From: Acidobacteriota bacterium
Lineage (GTDB): Bacteria > Acidobacteriota > Thermoanaerobaculia > UBA5066 > Gp7-AA6
Assembly: GCA_027307335.1 (NCBI GenBank)
Contig: DAHUXD010000034.1
Coordinates: forward strand, 49,177 to 113,176
Length of the DNA: 64,000 nucleotides
Direction of reading: 5' to 3'
Shown here: positions 55,980-63,446 of the stretch, in pieces
Layout of the letters: each line of letters starts with the position of its first letter
How positions within the stretch are numbered: position 1 is the stretch's first letter
The notes under the pieces: model-generated
What the model saw: the letters and a program-made list of their open reading frames with translations, nothing else
Databases searched by the model: none
Told to the model about the DNA's origin: nothing
Translations under genes and position numbers: made by a program

Positions 55980-56471
55980 ATGGCGCTCGACGCGTCTTCA
56001 CGGGAATCGCTGATCCGCCGCTACGAGGAGGGGCCGCGCCGGCTCCGCGCGGCGTGGGAAAAGGTGCCGGAGCCCGCGCGGCAGTGGCGGCCGGGTCCGG
56101 GGAAGTGGTCGGCGCACGAGGTCGTGTGCCACACGGCGGATTCGGAGGCGAACGCCTACGTGCGCATCCGCTTCCTCGCCTCGGATCCCGCTCCGACGAT
56201 CTTCGGCTACGACCAGGACCGCTGGGCGCAGAAGCTCGACTACCACGCGGCGTCGCCCGAGCTCGCGCTGAAGACGACGGAGGCCGTGCGCGCGAACACC
56301 GCCGACCTGCTGCGCCGCCTGCCCGATTCCGCCTGGGCGAACACCGGCACCCACACCGAGTCGGGCAAGTACTCGGGCGAGGACTGGCTCCGCATCTATG
56401 CCGAGCACCTCGAGAAACACACCCGCCAGATCGAGCGGAACCTGGAGGCGTGGAAGGCGCGGAAGGCGTAG
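55980..56471 (+). CDS. DinB-family four-helix protein
   Basis: A 163-residue protein of the DinB/YfiT superfamily. The metal-binding histidines are in WSAHEVVCHTADSEANAY and near the end in YAEHLEKHTRQIER, and PGKWSAHEV is characteristic. Members act as thiol-dependent transferases or bind divalent metals; the activity here is unknown. ATG 55980 follows GGAGAAGGAGG. It is convergent with the PLP decarboxylase gene, 8 bases apart. Confidence 0.85.
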   Translation: MALDASSRESLIRRYEEGPRRLRAAWEKVPEPARQWRPGPGKWSAHEVVCHTADSEANAYVRIRFLASDPAPTIFGYDQDRWAQKLDYHAASPELALKTTEAVRANTADLLRRLPDSAWANTGTHTESGKYSGEDWLRIYAEHLEKHTRQIERNLEAWKARKA

Positions 56472-56479
56472 GCGCGCCC

Positions 56480-57928
56480 CTAGGCCAGTAGCTCCTTCCC
56501 GACCCGCTCCACCTCGTCGAGGAGCGCCAGGAGGTCCGACTCGGTCGTCCGGAAGTTGGTGATCGAGACGCGGAGCGTCGTCCGGCCCTTGAGGATCGTC
56601 GGCGCGAGGAAGAAGGAGCCGTCGCCGACGAGGCGGTGGATGATCTTCCGGTTGACGCGGTCGAGGTCGGCATCGCTCATCGCGCGACCCTCCGGGCGCC
56701 AGCGGAAATTCGCGATCGAAAGCACCGGCTCGGCGAGGCGCTCGAAGTCCTTCCGCCGGTCGACCTCGTCCGCGAGGAAGCGCGCGAGGCGGATGTCGTT
56801 CTCGATCTGCGCCGCGTACGCCTTGCGGCCGTGCGTCTTGATCCCCATCCAGACCTTCAGCGCCTTGAACCCGCGCGACAGCTCGACGCCCCGCTCCGCG
56901 AACCACGCGGGTCCCGGAAACGGGCTCTCGGGGTCCGAGGCGAGGTACTCCGGGAACTTCCGGAACGTCGCGGCGAGGCGCCCCGGGTCGCGGACGAACG
57001 TCGCGCCGACCTCGTAGGGTGCGTAGAGCCATTTGTGCGGGTCGGTCGCGAGCGAGTCCGCTCGCTCGATGCCGGCGAACAGCGGCCTCAACGACGGCAC
57101 CATCGACGCGAGCGCGCCGTACGCGCCGTCGGCGTGGAACCACAGCGCCTCGCTCCGGCAGAAGTCCGCGATCTCGCCGAGCGGGTCGATCGCGCCGGTG
57201 TTGACCGTGCCGGCGTTGCCGACGACGATCGCGGGAGAGAAGCCCGCGGCGCGGTCCGCGGCGACCGCTCGGGCGAGCGCGGCCGTGTCCATCCGGAAGT
57301 CGCGGCCGGTCGGGATCTTCCGCAGCTGCGCCGTCCCGATGCCGAGGAGGTCGACGGCCTTGTCGACGCAGTGGTGGACCTGGTCGGAGGCGTAGACGGT
57401 CAGGCGCGGGCGATCCGGTCCCGCGAGGCCCTCCTCGCGCACGTTGCCCGGCGTCATCGCGCGGCGCGCGGCGGCGAGCGCGGTGAAGTTCGCCATCGAC
57501 CCGCCCGAGACGAGGATCCCCTCGGCCTCCGCCGGATAGCCGATCATCCCGGCGATCCAGCGCAGCACGCTCGCCTCGACGTGGATCGCGGCGTGGTCGC
57601 CGCCCCAGCAGTTCGGATTCATGGCCGCGGCGAGCCAGTCGGCCATCGCGCCGACCGGGTCCGCGGTCGCGTTGATGAACCCGTAGAAGCGCGGGTGCGA
57701 GTTTCCCATCGGGAACGGGAGAACGTGCTCGCGCACGAACGCGAGCACCTCTTCGAAGGGCCGGCCGTCCTCCGGCAGGGGCTCACGGAAGAGGGCCGCG
57801 TCGGCGCCGACCTTGCCGAAGACGGGCCGCTCGAGGAGCCGCTCGCGGTGCGAAGCCACGGCGTCGGCGGTCAGCGCGCCGAGGCGCCGCAGCTCCTCCG
57901 GCGGGAGGTCGAATCGCGGCTTCGTCAA
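56480..57928 (-). CDS. PLP-dependent decarboxylase, group II (aromatic-L-amino-acid decarboxylase-like)
   Basis: A 482-residue fold-type I PLP enzyme. The PLP lysine is in ATDPHKWLYAPYEVGATFVR, the cofactor-stacking histidine in SDQVHHCVDKA, and the phosphate loop GGSMANFTALAAARR. WFHADGAYGA contains the aspartate that pairs with PLP. Family members decarboxylate tryptophan, tyrosine, DOPA, phenylalanine or glutamate-like substrates. Aromatic-type enzymes are the closest overall (HPRFYGFINATADPVG). It would yield an amine; no transporter is adjacent. It lies 16 bases downstream of sodC on the same strand. Confidence 0.85.
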   Translation of the reverse strand: MTKPRFDLPPEELRRLGALTADAVASHRERLLERPVFGKVGADAALFREPLPEDGRPFEEVLAFVREHVLPFPMGNSHPRFYGFINATADPVGAMADWLAAAMNPNCWGGDHAAIHVEASVLRWIAGMIGYPAEAEGILVSGGSMANFTALAAARRAMTPGNVREEGLAGPDRPRLTVYASDQVHHCVDKAVDLLGIGTAQLRKIPTGRDFRMDTAALARAVAADRAAGFSPAIVVGNAGTVNTGAIDPLGEIADFCRSEALWFHADGAYGALASMVPSLRPLFAGIERADSLATDPHKWLYAPYEVGATFVRDPGRLAATFRKFPEYLASDPESPFPGPAWFAERGVELSRGFKALKVWMGIKTHGRKAYAAQIENDIRLARFLADEVDRRKDFERLAEPVLSIANFRWRPEGRAMSDADLDRVNRKIIHRLVGDGSFFLAPTILKGRTTLRVSITNFRTTESDLLALLDEVERVGKELLA

Positions 57929-57944
57929 GACGCGCCGCGCGGCG

Positions 57945-58505
57945 TCAGCGGACCTTGATCTGCGACGCGTTGCCGGTCGGCGTCTCGACGACGACGCCGC
58001 ATCCGAACCGCGCGCCGGCGTTGCCGGTCGGCTGCGTCTTCAGGTCGTCCTCCTTGTCGTGGAAGATCACGGCCTTGCCGACGACGGAGTTCGGCCCCGG
58101 CAGGACCGTCAGCATGTTCGACGTCATCGTCATCCTGCCCTTGCCGTCCGCGCCGATCTCGATGTTGCCGAAGTCGCCGTTGTGGTGCTTCGCGTCGTCC
58201 GGCGCCCCGTGCGGGTTGCCGGCCGCGTTGAAGTGGCCGCCGGCCGACGTCGCGTCGGCCGCCGAGCAGTCGCCCTTCTCGTGGATGTGGAACCCGTGCT
58301 TCCCGGGAGTCGCATTCTGGATCGTGGCCTCGACGCGGGTCTCGCCCGAGGGGAGCTGCGTGAAGATGACCTTGCCGCTGACGGTCGAGCCGCTCTTCGG
58401 CTCGATGATCGCCAGGGCCGTGGGGTCGGGTTTGGAGCTCGCGCACGCCCAGGCGCCCAGGAGCGCGGCGGACAGTCCGAGGGCGGCGCGGGTCGATCTG
58501 TGCAT
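57945..58505 (-). CDS. sodC: Cu/Zn superoxide dismutase lipoprotein
   Basis: A 186-residue protein with a lipobox GAWAC at residues 17-21. Metal ligands are in GKHGFHIHEKGDC, GGHFNAAGNPHG, HNGDFGNIEI and AVIFHDKEDDLKTQP. The structural disulfide pair is GDC...GCGVVVE. It converts superoxide to peroxide and oxygen at the envelope. AGGAGG lies 8 bases before the ATG. The presence of periplasmic SodC and OsmC indicates exposure to oxygen at least part of the time. Confidence 0.95.
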   Translation of the reverse strand: MHRSTRAALGLSAALLGAWACASSKPDPTALAIIEPKSGSTVSGKVIFTQLPSGETRVEATIQNATPGKHGFHIHEKGDCSAADATSAGGHFNAAGNPHGAPDDAKHHNGDFGNIEIGADGKGRMTMTSNMLTVLPGPNSVVGKAVIFHDKEDDLKTQPTGNAGARFGCGVVVETPTGNASQIKVR

Positions 58506-58556
58506 CGTCCGATCCTCCTATTCTTAAGGCGGTCATAATAACCGCGGCGCTCTTCT

Positions 58557-58769
58557 ATGATTCCGCCCGTGCCGCCGATCGAGGTCTCGCGCCCGCTCCT
58601 GCTGGGTCTCCTGGCAGTCGGCGCCATCGTCGCCGTCACGGCGCCCCAGCCGACTTCCTCGTTTGCCGCCGGTTTCGCGGCCGGCGCGGGATCGGTCTTC
58701 ATCGTCTCCTTCATGAAGACGCGGCGGGGGGAGCCCGGTCCGGAAGACCGCGGCGGAGACGGCGCGTGA
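58557..58769 (+). CDS. Small membrane protein coupled to a two-component system
   Basis: A 70-residue protein with two hydrophobic segments (LLLGLLAVGAIVAVTA and FAAGFAAGAGSVFIVSF) and a charged cytoplasmic tail (KTRRGEPGPEDRGGDGA). Its stop overlaps the response-regulator GTG by 4 bases. The family is unknown. Because the kinase of this system has no membrane segment, this protein could be its membrane input partner; that is inference. Confidence 0.65.
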   Translation: MIPPVPPIEVSRPLLLGLLAVGAIVAVTAPQPTSSFAAGFAAGAGSVFIVSFMKTRRGEPGPEDRGGDGA

Positions 58770-59455
58770 AGGTCTTCGTCGTCGAGGACGAGCAGCGGAT
58801 CGCGCAGTTCCTGAAGAAGGGGCTGACCGAAAAGGGCTACGCCGTCGACGCGGCCGTCGACTCGGACACCGCGCTCGAGCGCATCGTGGCGACGTCCCCC
58901 GACCTCGTCATCCTCGATCTGCTCCTGCCCGGGTCCCGCGACGGCATCGAGCTCTGCCGCGAGCTGCGCGCCCGCGGCGTGCGCTCGAAGGTCCTCATGC
59001 TGACGGCCCGCGAGACCATCGAGAACAAGATCGAGGGCCTAGACGCCGGCGCCGACGACTACCTCGTCAAGCCGTTCTCGTTCCGCGAGCTGCTCGCGCG
59101 CATCCGCGCGCTGCTGCGCCGCGTCGAGGCGGTCGAGCCCGGCCCGCTCGTCTTCCCCGACCTCTCGTACGAGCCCGAGTCGCGCGAGGTCGTGCGCGGC
59201 GACGAGACGGTGCGCCTGACCGTGCGCGAGGGCGCGCTGTTCGAGCTGCTGCTGCGGCGCCGCGGCAAGGTCGTCTCCCGCTCGGAGATCCAGGCGCGGA
59301 TCTGGGAGGACTCGTTCGACCTCTCGACCAACATCATCGACGTCTACATCAACGCCCTTCGCAAGAAGATCGACGGCGGCGACCGCGGCCGCCTGATCGA
59401 GACGGTCCGCGGCGTCGGCTATCGCGTCCGGGACACGGGCGCGGCGGAAGGCTGA
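58766..59455 (+). CDS. OmpR/PhoB-family response regulator
   Basis: A 229-residue protein. The receiver domain has the acidic pair E7/D8 (FVVEDEQ), phospho-acceptor D51 (LVILDLLLPG), threonine in MLTARE and lysine in YLVKPFSF. The C-terminal winged helix is family-typical (VRLTVREGALFELLLRRRGK, then IIDVYINALRKKID, IETVRGVGYRVRD). It binds DNA when phosphorylated, probably by the kinase encoded 7 bases downstream. Confidence 0.93.
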   Translation: MKVFVVEDEQRIAQFLKKGLTEKGYAVDAAVDSDTALERIVATSPDLVILDLLLPGSRDGIELCRELRARGVRSKVLMLTARETIENKIEGLDAGADDYLVKPFSFRELLARIRALLRRVEAVEPGPLVFPDLSYEPESREVVRGDETVRLTVREGALFELLLRRRGKVVSRSEIQARIWEDSFDLSTNIIDVYINALRKKIDGGDRGRLIETVRGVGYRVRDTGAAEG

Positions 59456-59462
59456 CGGTTCC

Positions 59463-60341
59463 GTGGCGCTCTTCTCCCGTTCCCGTCCGGCCGCTCCCGA
59501 GCCGGCGCCGGCCGATCCGGGATCGCTCGCGAAGCTGAAGGAACGCCTCGCGCAGACCGAGAGCCAGCCGCTCCTGCGCATTCCGTCGGAGGACCTGACG
59601 GGCGAGGCGCGGGCCGTCGCGGAGAGCCTGAACCGCCGGCTCGACGCGCTCGCGGCCTCCGAGAAGGAACAGCAGCAGTTCATCGCCGACGTCTCGCACG
59701 AGCTCCGCACGCCGCTGACGGTGCTGCGCGGCTCGCTCGAGGTGGCGCTCGAGGAGGAACGGCCGGCCGAGGAGTACCGCGAGGCGATCGGCAACGCGCT
59801 GCTCGAGGTGCGGCACCTGACCCGCATCTCGCAGAACCTGCTCTTCCTGACGCGCGGCGAGAGCGGCCGCGTGACGCTCTCGTTCGCCAACCTCGACCTC
59901 GGCCGCTTCACGTCGGACACGGTCCGCGACCTCGCGCCGGCCGCCGCCGACCGGCAGATGCGGCTCGACGCCGCCGTGCCGGCGAAGCCCGTCTACGTGT
60001 TCGCCGACGCGGGCCGGCTGCAGCAGGTGCTGCACAACCTGATCGAGAACGCGCTCCAGTACAGCGAGCCGGGCGGGCGCGTGCACGTGCGCGTCGGCTC
60101 CGCGCCGGGCGAGGCGATCGTGGCGGTCTCCGACACGGGGATCGGGATCCCCGAGGACGACCTGCCGTACGTCTTCGAGCGCTTCTTCCGGAGCAAGGCG
60201 TCGCGGCGCACGAATCCGGGCGGATCGGGGCTCGGCCTGTCGATCGTGCGGTGGATCGTCGAGGCGCACAAGGGGCGCGTGACCGCCGAGAGCGTCCTGG
60301 GGAAGGGCTCGACGTTCACCGTGCGGCTGCCCGTCGTGTGA
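59463..60341 (+). CDS. Soluble sensor histidine kinase
   Basis: A 292-residue kinase. The phospho-accepting H79 lies in DVSHELRTPL, the N-box is HNLIENALQYS, G1 SDTGIGIPEDD, F-box FERFFRS and G2 GGSGLGLSIV. It is complete in its catalytic half but has no membrane helix, PAS, GAF or HAMP domain that I can see. The N-terminal ~70 residues are proline/alanine-rich followed by a helix resembling a HAMP output segment. A truncated sensor or a separate input protein is implied. The start is GTG 59463. Confidence 0.9.
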   Translation: MALFSRSRPAAPEPAPADPGSLAKLKERLAQTESQPLLRIPSEDLTGEARAVAESLNRRLDALAASEKEQQQFIADVSHELRTPLTVLRGSLEVALEEERPAEEYREAIGNALLEVRHLTRISQNLLFLTRGESGRVTLSFANLDLGRFTSDTVRDLAPAAADRQMRLDAAVPAKPVYVFADAGRLQQVLHNLIENALQYSEPGGRVHVRVGSAPGEAIVAVSDTGIGIPEDDLPYVFERFFRSKASRRTNPGGSGLGLSIVRWIVEAHKGRVTAESVLGKGSTFTVRLPVV

Positions 60342-60348
60342 CGAGCGA

Positions 60349-60367
60349 CGCGGCGTTCCTCGCCGCG
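60349..60367 (+). terminator. GC-rich hairpin after the histidine kinase gene
   Basis: A perfect 7-bp stem CGCGGCG/CGCCGCG with loop TTCCT follows the stop codon. It is nearly identical to the hairpin at 18590-18609. There is no T tract, and the thiolase -10 box follows 6 bases later. Confidence 0.4.
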
Positions 60368-60373
60368 ATCCCT

Positions 60374-60379
60374 TAGAAT
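60374..60379 (+). promoter_or_regulatory. -10 box (TAGAAT) of the thiolase gene
   Basis: TAGAAT ends 9 bases before ATG 60389 and no ribosome site is present. Confidence 0.5.
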
Positions 60380-60388
60380 TCGCCCTTC

Positions 60389-61576
60389 ATGCGTCCCGCG
60401 TACGTCCTGTCCGCCGTCCGCACGCCGATCGGGAAGTTCGGCGGCGTCTTCGCCGCGATGTCCGCGGCGGAGCTGGGGGGTGTTGCCGCGCGGGCGGCGC
60501 TCGAGCGCTCCGGGCTGGCCGGCGGCGCGGTGAGCGAGACGATCTTCGGCCATGCCCGGCAGGCGGGCGGCGGCCCGAACACGGCGCGCCAGGTCTCGCG
60601 GCGGGCCGGCCTGCCGGACGCGGTGCCCGCGTTCACGGTCAACAAGGCGTGCGCGTCTTCATTGAAAGCCATTGCGCTCGGGGCGCTGACGATCGGCGCG
60701 GGCGAGAACGAGGTCGTGCTCGCGGGCGGCACCGAGTGCATGTCGGCGACGCCCTACCTCCTGACGCGCGTCCGGTTCGGCCTGCGCATGGGCAACGGCG
60801 AGGTCGTCGACGGGATGTACCGGGACGGCTTCCTCTGCCCGCTGTGCGGTCAGCTGATGGGCGAGACGGCCGAGACGCTCGCGCGGGAGTACGGCATTTC
60901 TCGGGCGGACCAGGACGCCTTCGCCGCCGAGTCGCAGCGGCGCGCCGCGGAAGCCTCGAAGGCGGACCGATTCGCCGCCGAGATCGTTCCGGTCCGGGTC
61001 GCCGGGAAGAAGGGCGACGTCGAGGTCACGGCGGACGAGCACCCGCGGCCGGACACGACCGCCGAGACGCTCGGCAGGCTTCCGCCCGTCTTCGACCCGA
61101 AGGGCAGCGTCCACGCCGGGAACTCGTCCGGGATCACCGACGGGGCGGCCGCGCTCGTGCTCGGCACCGAGGAGGCGGCGCGCCGCGCGGGCGTCGAGCC
61201 GCTCGCGCGCGTCGCGGCGTGGACGTCGGCCGGCGTCGATCCGGCGCGCATGGGCATCGGGCCGGTACCGGCGGTCCGCGCGCTCCTCGCGAAGACGGGC
61301 CTCTCGCTCGACCAGATCGATCTGATCGAGCTCAACGAGGCGTTCGCCTCGCAGGTCCTCGCGTGCGCGCGCGACCTCCCGTTCGACCCGTCCCGCGTCA
61401 ACGTCAACGGCGGCGCGATCGCGCTCGGGCACCCGATCGGGGCGACCGGCGCTCGCATCTCCACGACCCTCCTCCACGAGATGAAGCGCCGCGGCGCGCG
61501 GCGCGGCATCGCGACGCTCTGCGTCTCCGGCGGCATGGGCATGGCCGTCCTCTTCGAACGGGGGTCAGGTCTCTGA
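60389..61576 (+). CDS. Thiolase (acetyl-CoA C-acyltransferase family)
   Basis: A 395-residue thiolase. The acyl-accepting cysteine is C88 (NKACASSLKAI), the catalytic histidine is in GGAIALGHPIGATGAR, and the second cysteine is in TLCVSGGMGMAV. LIELNEAFASQVLA is family-typical. It cleaves or forms 3-oxoacyl-CoA. An unusual CPLCGQLMGETAE segment replaces the common M-G-xTAE context, as in some acetoacetyl-CoA thiolases. The last codons (GSGL and TGA) are supplied by the left arm of an inverted-repeat element. The gene probably once ended elsewhere. Confidence 0.9.
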   Translation: MRPAYVLSAVRTPIGKFGGVFAAMSAAELGGVAARAALERSGLAGGAVSETIFGHARQAGGGPNTARQVSRRAGLPDAVPAFTVNKACASSLKAIALGALTIGAGENEVVLAGGTECMSATPYLLTRVRFGLRMGNGEVVDGMYRDGFLCPLCGQLMGETAETLAREYGISRADQDAFAAESQRRAAEASKADRFAAEIVPVRVAGKKGDVEVTADEHPRPDTTAETLGRLPPVFDPKGSVHAGNSSGITDGAAALVLGTEEAARRAGVEPLARVAAWTSAGVDPARMGIGPVPAVRALLAKTGLSLDQIDLIELNEAFASQVLACARDLPFDPSRVNVNGGAIALGHPIGATGARISTTLLHEMKRRGARRGIATLCVSGGMGMAVLFERGSGL

Positions 61577-61728
61577 AAATGTGAGTTTGGCGCGAACACG
61601 ATTTCCGGAGCCCTTATTTTCGAGCCCCGTCCGAGCCGCGATCGTTCGTGGAGGGCTTTCGTCTGAGCGCTCAAGCCCGCGCGGGACGGGCCGCGCGTGT
61701 AAAGTCACACATTCAGAGACCTGACCCC
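61561..61728. repeat. Inverted-repeat element, type A, copy 2
   Basis: The left arm 61561-61584 (GGGGTCAGGTCTCTGAAAAT then GTGA) and the right arm 61705-61728 are the same 24-base arms as at 41683-41748. Here they enclose 120 bases with no gene. The left arm holds the thiolase stop; the right arm ends exactly one base before the next gene's ATG. Confidence 0.75.
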
Positions 61729-62445
61729 ATGAAGATTGCCGTTACGCTGGATCGCGACGCGGATGTCTCCGAGACGAGCGACTACGTGCGCTCGCTCCTC
61801 GCCGCCGGCGTGCCGCGGGAATCGATCACGGTTCTCACGCCGCTAGCGCCCGAGGCGGGCGCCTTCGACGCGCTCCTCATCGGCGGCGGCGGCGACGTGG
61901 ACCCGGGTCGGTATGGCCGCGTCCGCATCGACAACGGCACCGTCGAGGTGGACCCGGAGCGCGACGCGCTCGACTTCCGCCTGTTGGAGGACGCGCGGCG
62001 CGCGGGCGTCCCCGTGTTCGGGATCTGCCGCGGGCTGCAGGTCGTCAACGTCGCCTTCGGCGGCACGCTCGTGCAGGACATTCCGAGCGTGCGGCCGTCC
62101 ACGGTCGTTCACCAGCGCGCGCGCGACGAGAAGACGCGCCGCGATCACGCGGTCGAGGTGACCCCGGGGACCCTGCTCGCCGCGATCGCGGGACCCGGGG
62201 CGCCGAGCGTCAACAGCCGCCATCACCAGGCGATCGAGGACGCCGGCCGCGGGCTCACGGTGACGGCGGTCGCGCCGGACGGTCTGGCCGAGGCCATCGA
62301 GGCGACCGGCGATCCCTGGCTCCTCGGCGTCCAGTGGCACCCGGAGAACCTGCTCGGCGATCCGGTTTCCGAGCGTCTCTTCGCCGAGTTCCTGCGAGCC
62401 GCGCGGGACCGTGTCGACGCCCGCGGAGGGCGTTCGAGGGAATAG
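61729..62445 (+). CDS. Class I glutamine amidotransferase, gamma-glutamyl-gamma-aminobutyrate hydrolase-like (peptidase C26)
   Basis: A 238-residue protein. The nucleophile elbow is FGICRGLQVVN, and the catalytic His-x-Glu is in GVQWHPENLL. GGGGDVDPGRYG and VNSRHHQAIED are hallmarks of the PuuD/C26 group, which hydrolyses gamma-glutamyl amides of amines. The start ATG 61729 follows directly after the right arm of the repeat element. In-frame upstream codons run through the repeat and are not counted. No polyamine genes lie nearby, so the substrate is open. Confidence 0.88.
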   Translation: MKIAVTLDRDADVSETSDYVRSLLAAGVPRESITVLTPLAPEAGAFDALLIGGGGDVDPGRYGRVRIDNGTVEVDPERDALDFRLLEDARRAGVPVFGICRGLQVVNVAFGGTLVQDIPSVRPSTVVHQRARDEKTRRDHAVEVTPGTLLAAIAGPGAPSVNSRHHQAIEDAGRGLTVTAVAPDGLAEAIEATGDPWLLGVQWHPENLLGDPVSERLFAEFLRAARDRVDARGGRSRE

Positions 62446-62504
62446 GCTTGGCGTCGGATCGTTTTCATCCCGGATTCCGCATCCGACATGAAGGAGCTTT
62501 GCGA

Positions 62505-63446
62505 ATGAAATCCCGCTGGGTCGTCACCCTCTTCCTCCTGGCGCTCGCGGCGCCGCTGTCGGCGCAGCCGCGCGTTCACGTCGAGAAGCTCGCCGACGGC
62601 GTCTGGGCCGGCGCGCCCGACAAGGGCGCCAACGTCGGATGGTTCGTGCTCGGGGACGGCGTGATCGCCGTGGACGCCGGGGCGGACGCCGCGACCGGCG
62701 AGGCCATCCTGAAGGCGATCGCGGAGTCGACCGGCGGCAAGCCCGTGAGGGCCGTCGTCATCACGCACGCGCACGGCGATCACGCCGGCGGCGCGCGCGC
62801 GTTCGCCGCCGCCGGGGCGCGGATCATCTGCCAGGAGTCGATTGCGGGACAGCTCCTCGCCCTGGTCCTGCAGTCGAAGGGCGGCGCCGACGATCCGCTG
62901 ACCGCGAAGCCGAACGCCAAGCCGGTCGTCGAGGCGATCTCCGAGCGCTCGATCATGGTGGACGGCATCCACGACGCGCAGGTCTTCTTCCTCGGCGCGG
63001 CGCACAGCAAGGGCGACATGGTCGTCTACCTCGTCAACGACAAGATCCTCTTCATCGGCGACCTGGCCGCGAACGGCCGCATGCCGTTCATGCAGTCGCC
63101 GGACGTGGACCCGGACGGCTGGGAGCGCGCGCTCGCGGCGCTGTCCCACGTCCCGGTCGACAAGATGGTCCCGGGTCACGGCCAGATCGGCCCGACCTCG
63201 GGACTTCTCGAGTCGGCCGCCTACGTGCACGCGGTGAACCAGCTTGCGCACAAGTTCGTCGCGGCCGGAATGAACGACGAGCTCGTCGGCATCCAGGTCC
63301 ACGCGCCCGAGAACCAGATCAAGGGGCTCGAGACCTCGGAGGAGCACGTGCTGAACGTCAAGGCGGCCGTGCGGGTCGAGCGCGAGAAGGTGGCGAAGAA
63401 GGCCGCGACGCCCGCTCCGACTCCCGCGACGCCCGCGAAGAAGTGA
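62505..63446 (+). CDS. Exported metallo-beta-lactamase-fold hydrolase
   Basis: A 313-residue protein from ATG 62505 (GAAGGAGC upstream). The signal peptide is SRWVVTLFLLALAAPLSA. The dizinc site is ITHAHGDHAGG (HxHxDH), with a further histidine in LGAAHSKGDMVVYL, aspartate in ILFIGDLAANG and histidine in VPGHGQIG. This is the general MBL hydrolase type and not a typed beta-lactamase. The C-terminal 45 residues are helical and end in an alanine/proline/lysine tail. The TGA overlaps the crotonase GTG. Confidence 0.88.
   Translation: MKSRWVVTLFLLALAAPLSAQPRVHVEKLADGVWAGAPDKGANVGWFVLGDGVIAVDAGADAATGEAILKAIAESTGGKPVRAVVITHAHGDHAGGARAFAAAGARIICQESIAGQLLALVLQSKGGADDPLTAKPNAKPVVEAISERSIMVDGIHDAQVFFLGAAHSKGDMVVYLVNDKILFIGDLAANGRMPFMQSPDVDPDGWERALAALSHVPVDKMVPGHGQIGPTSGLLESAAYVHAVNQLAHKFVAAGMNDELVGIQVHAPENQIKGLETSEEHVLNVKAAVRVEREKVAKKAATPAPTPATPAKK

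Noticed and set aside
62505..63446. Beta-lactamase resistance gene
   Set aside because: The HxHxDH fold is shared by many hydrolases, and nothing specific to beta-lactamases is visible.
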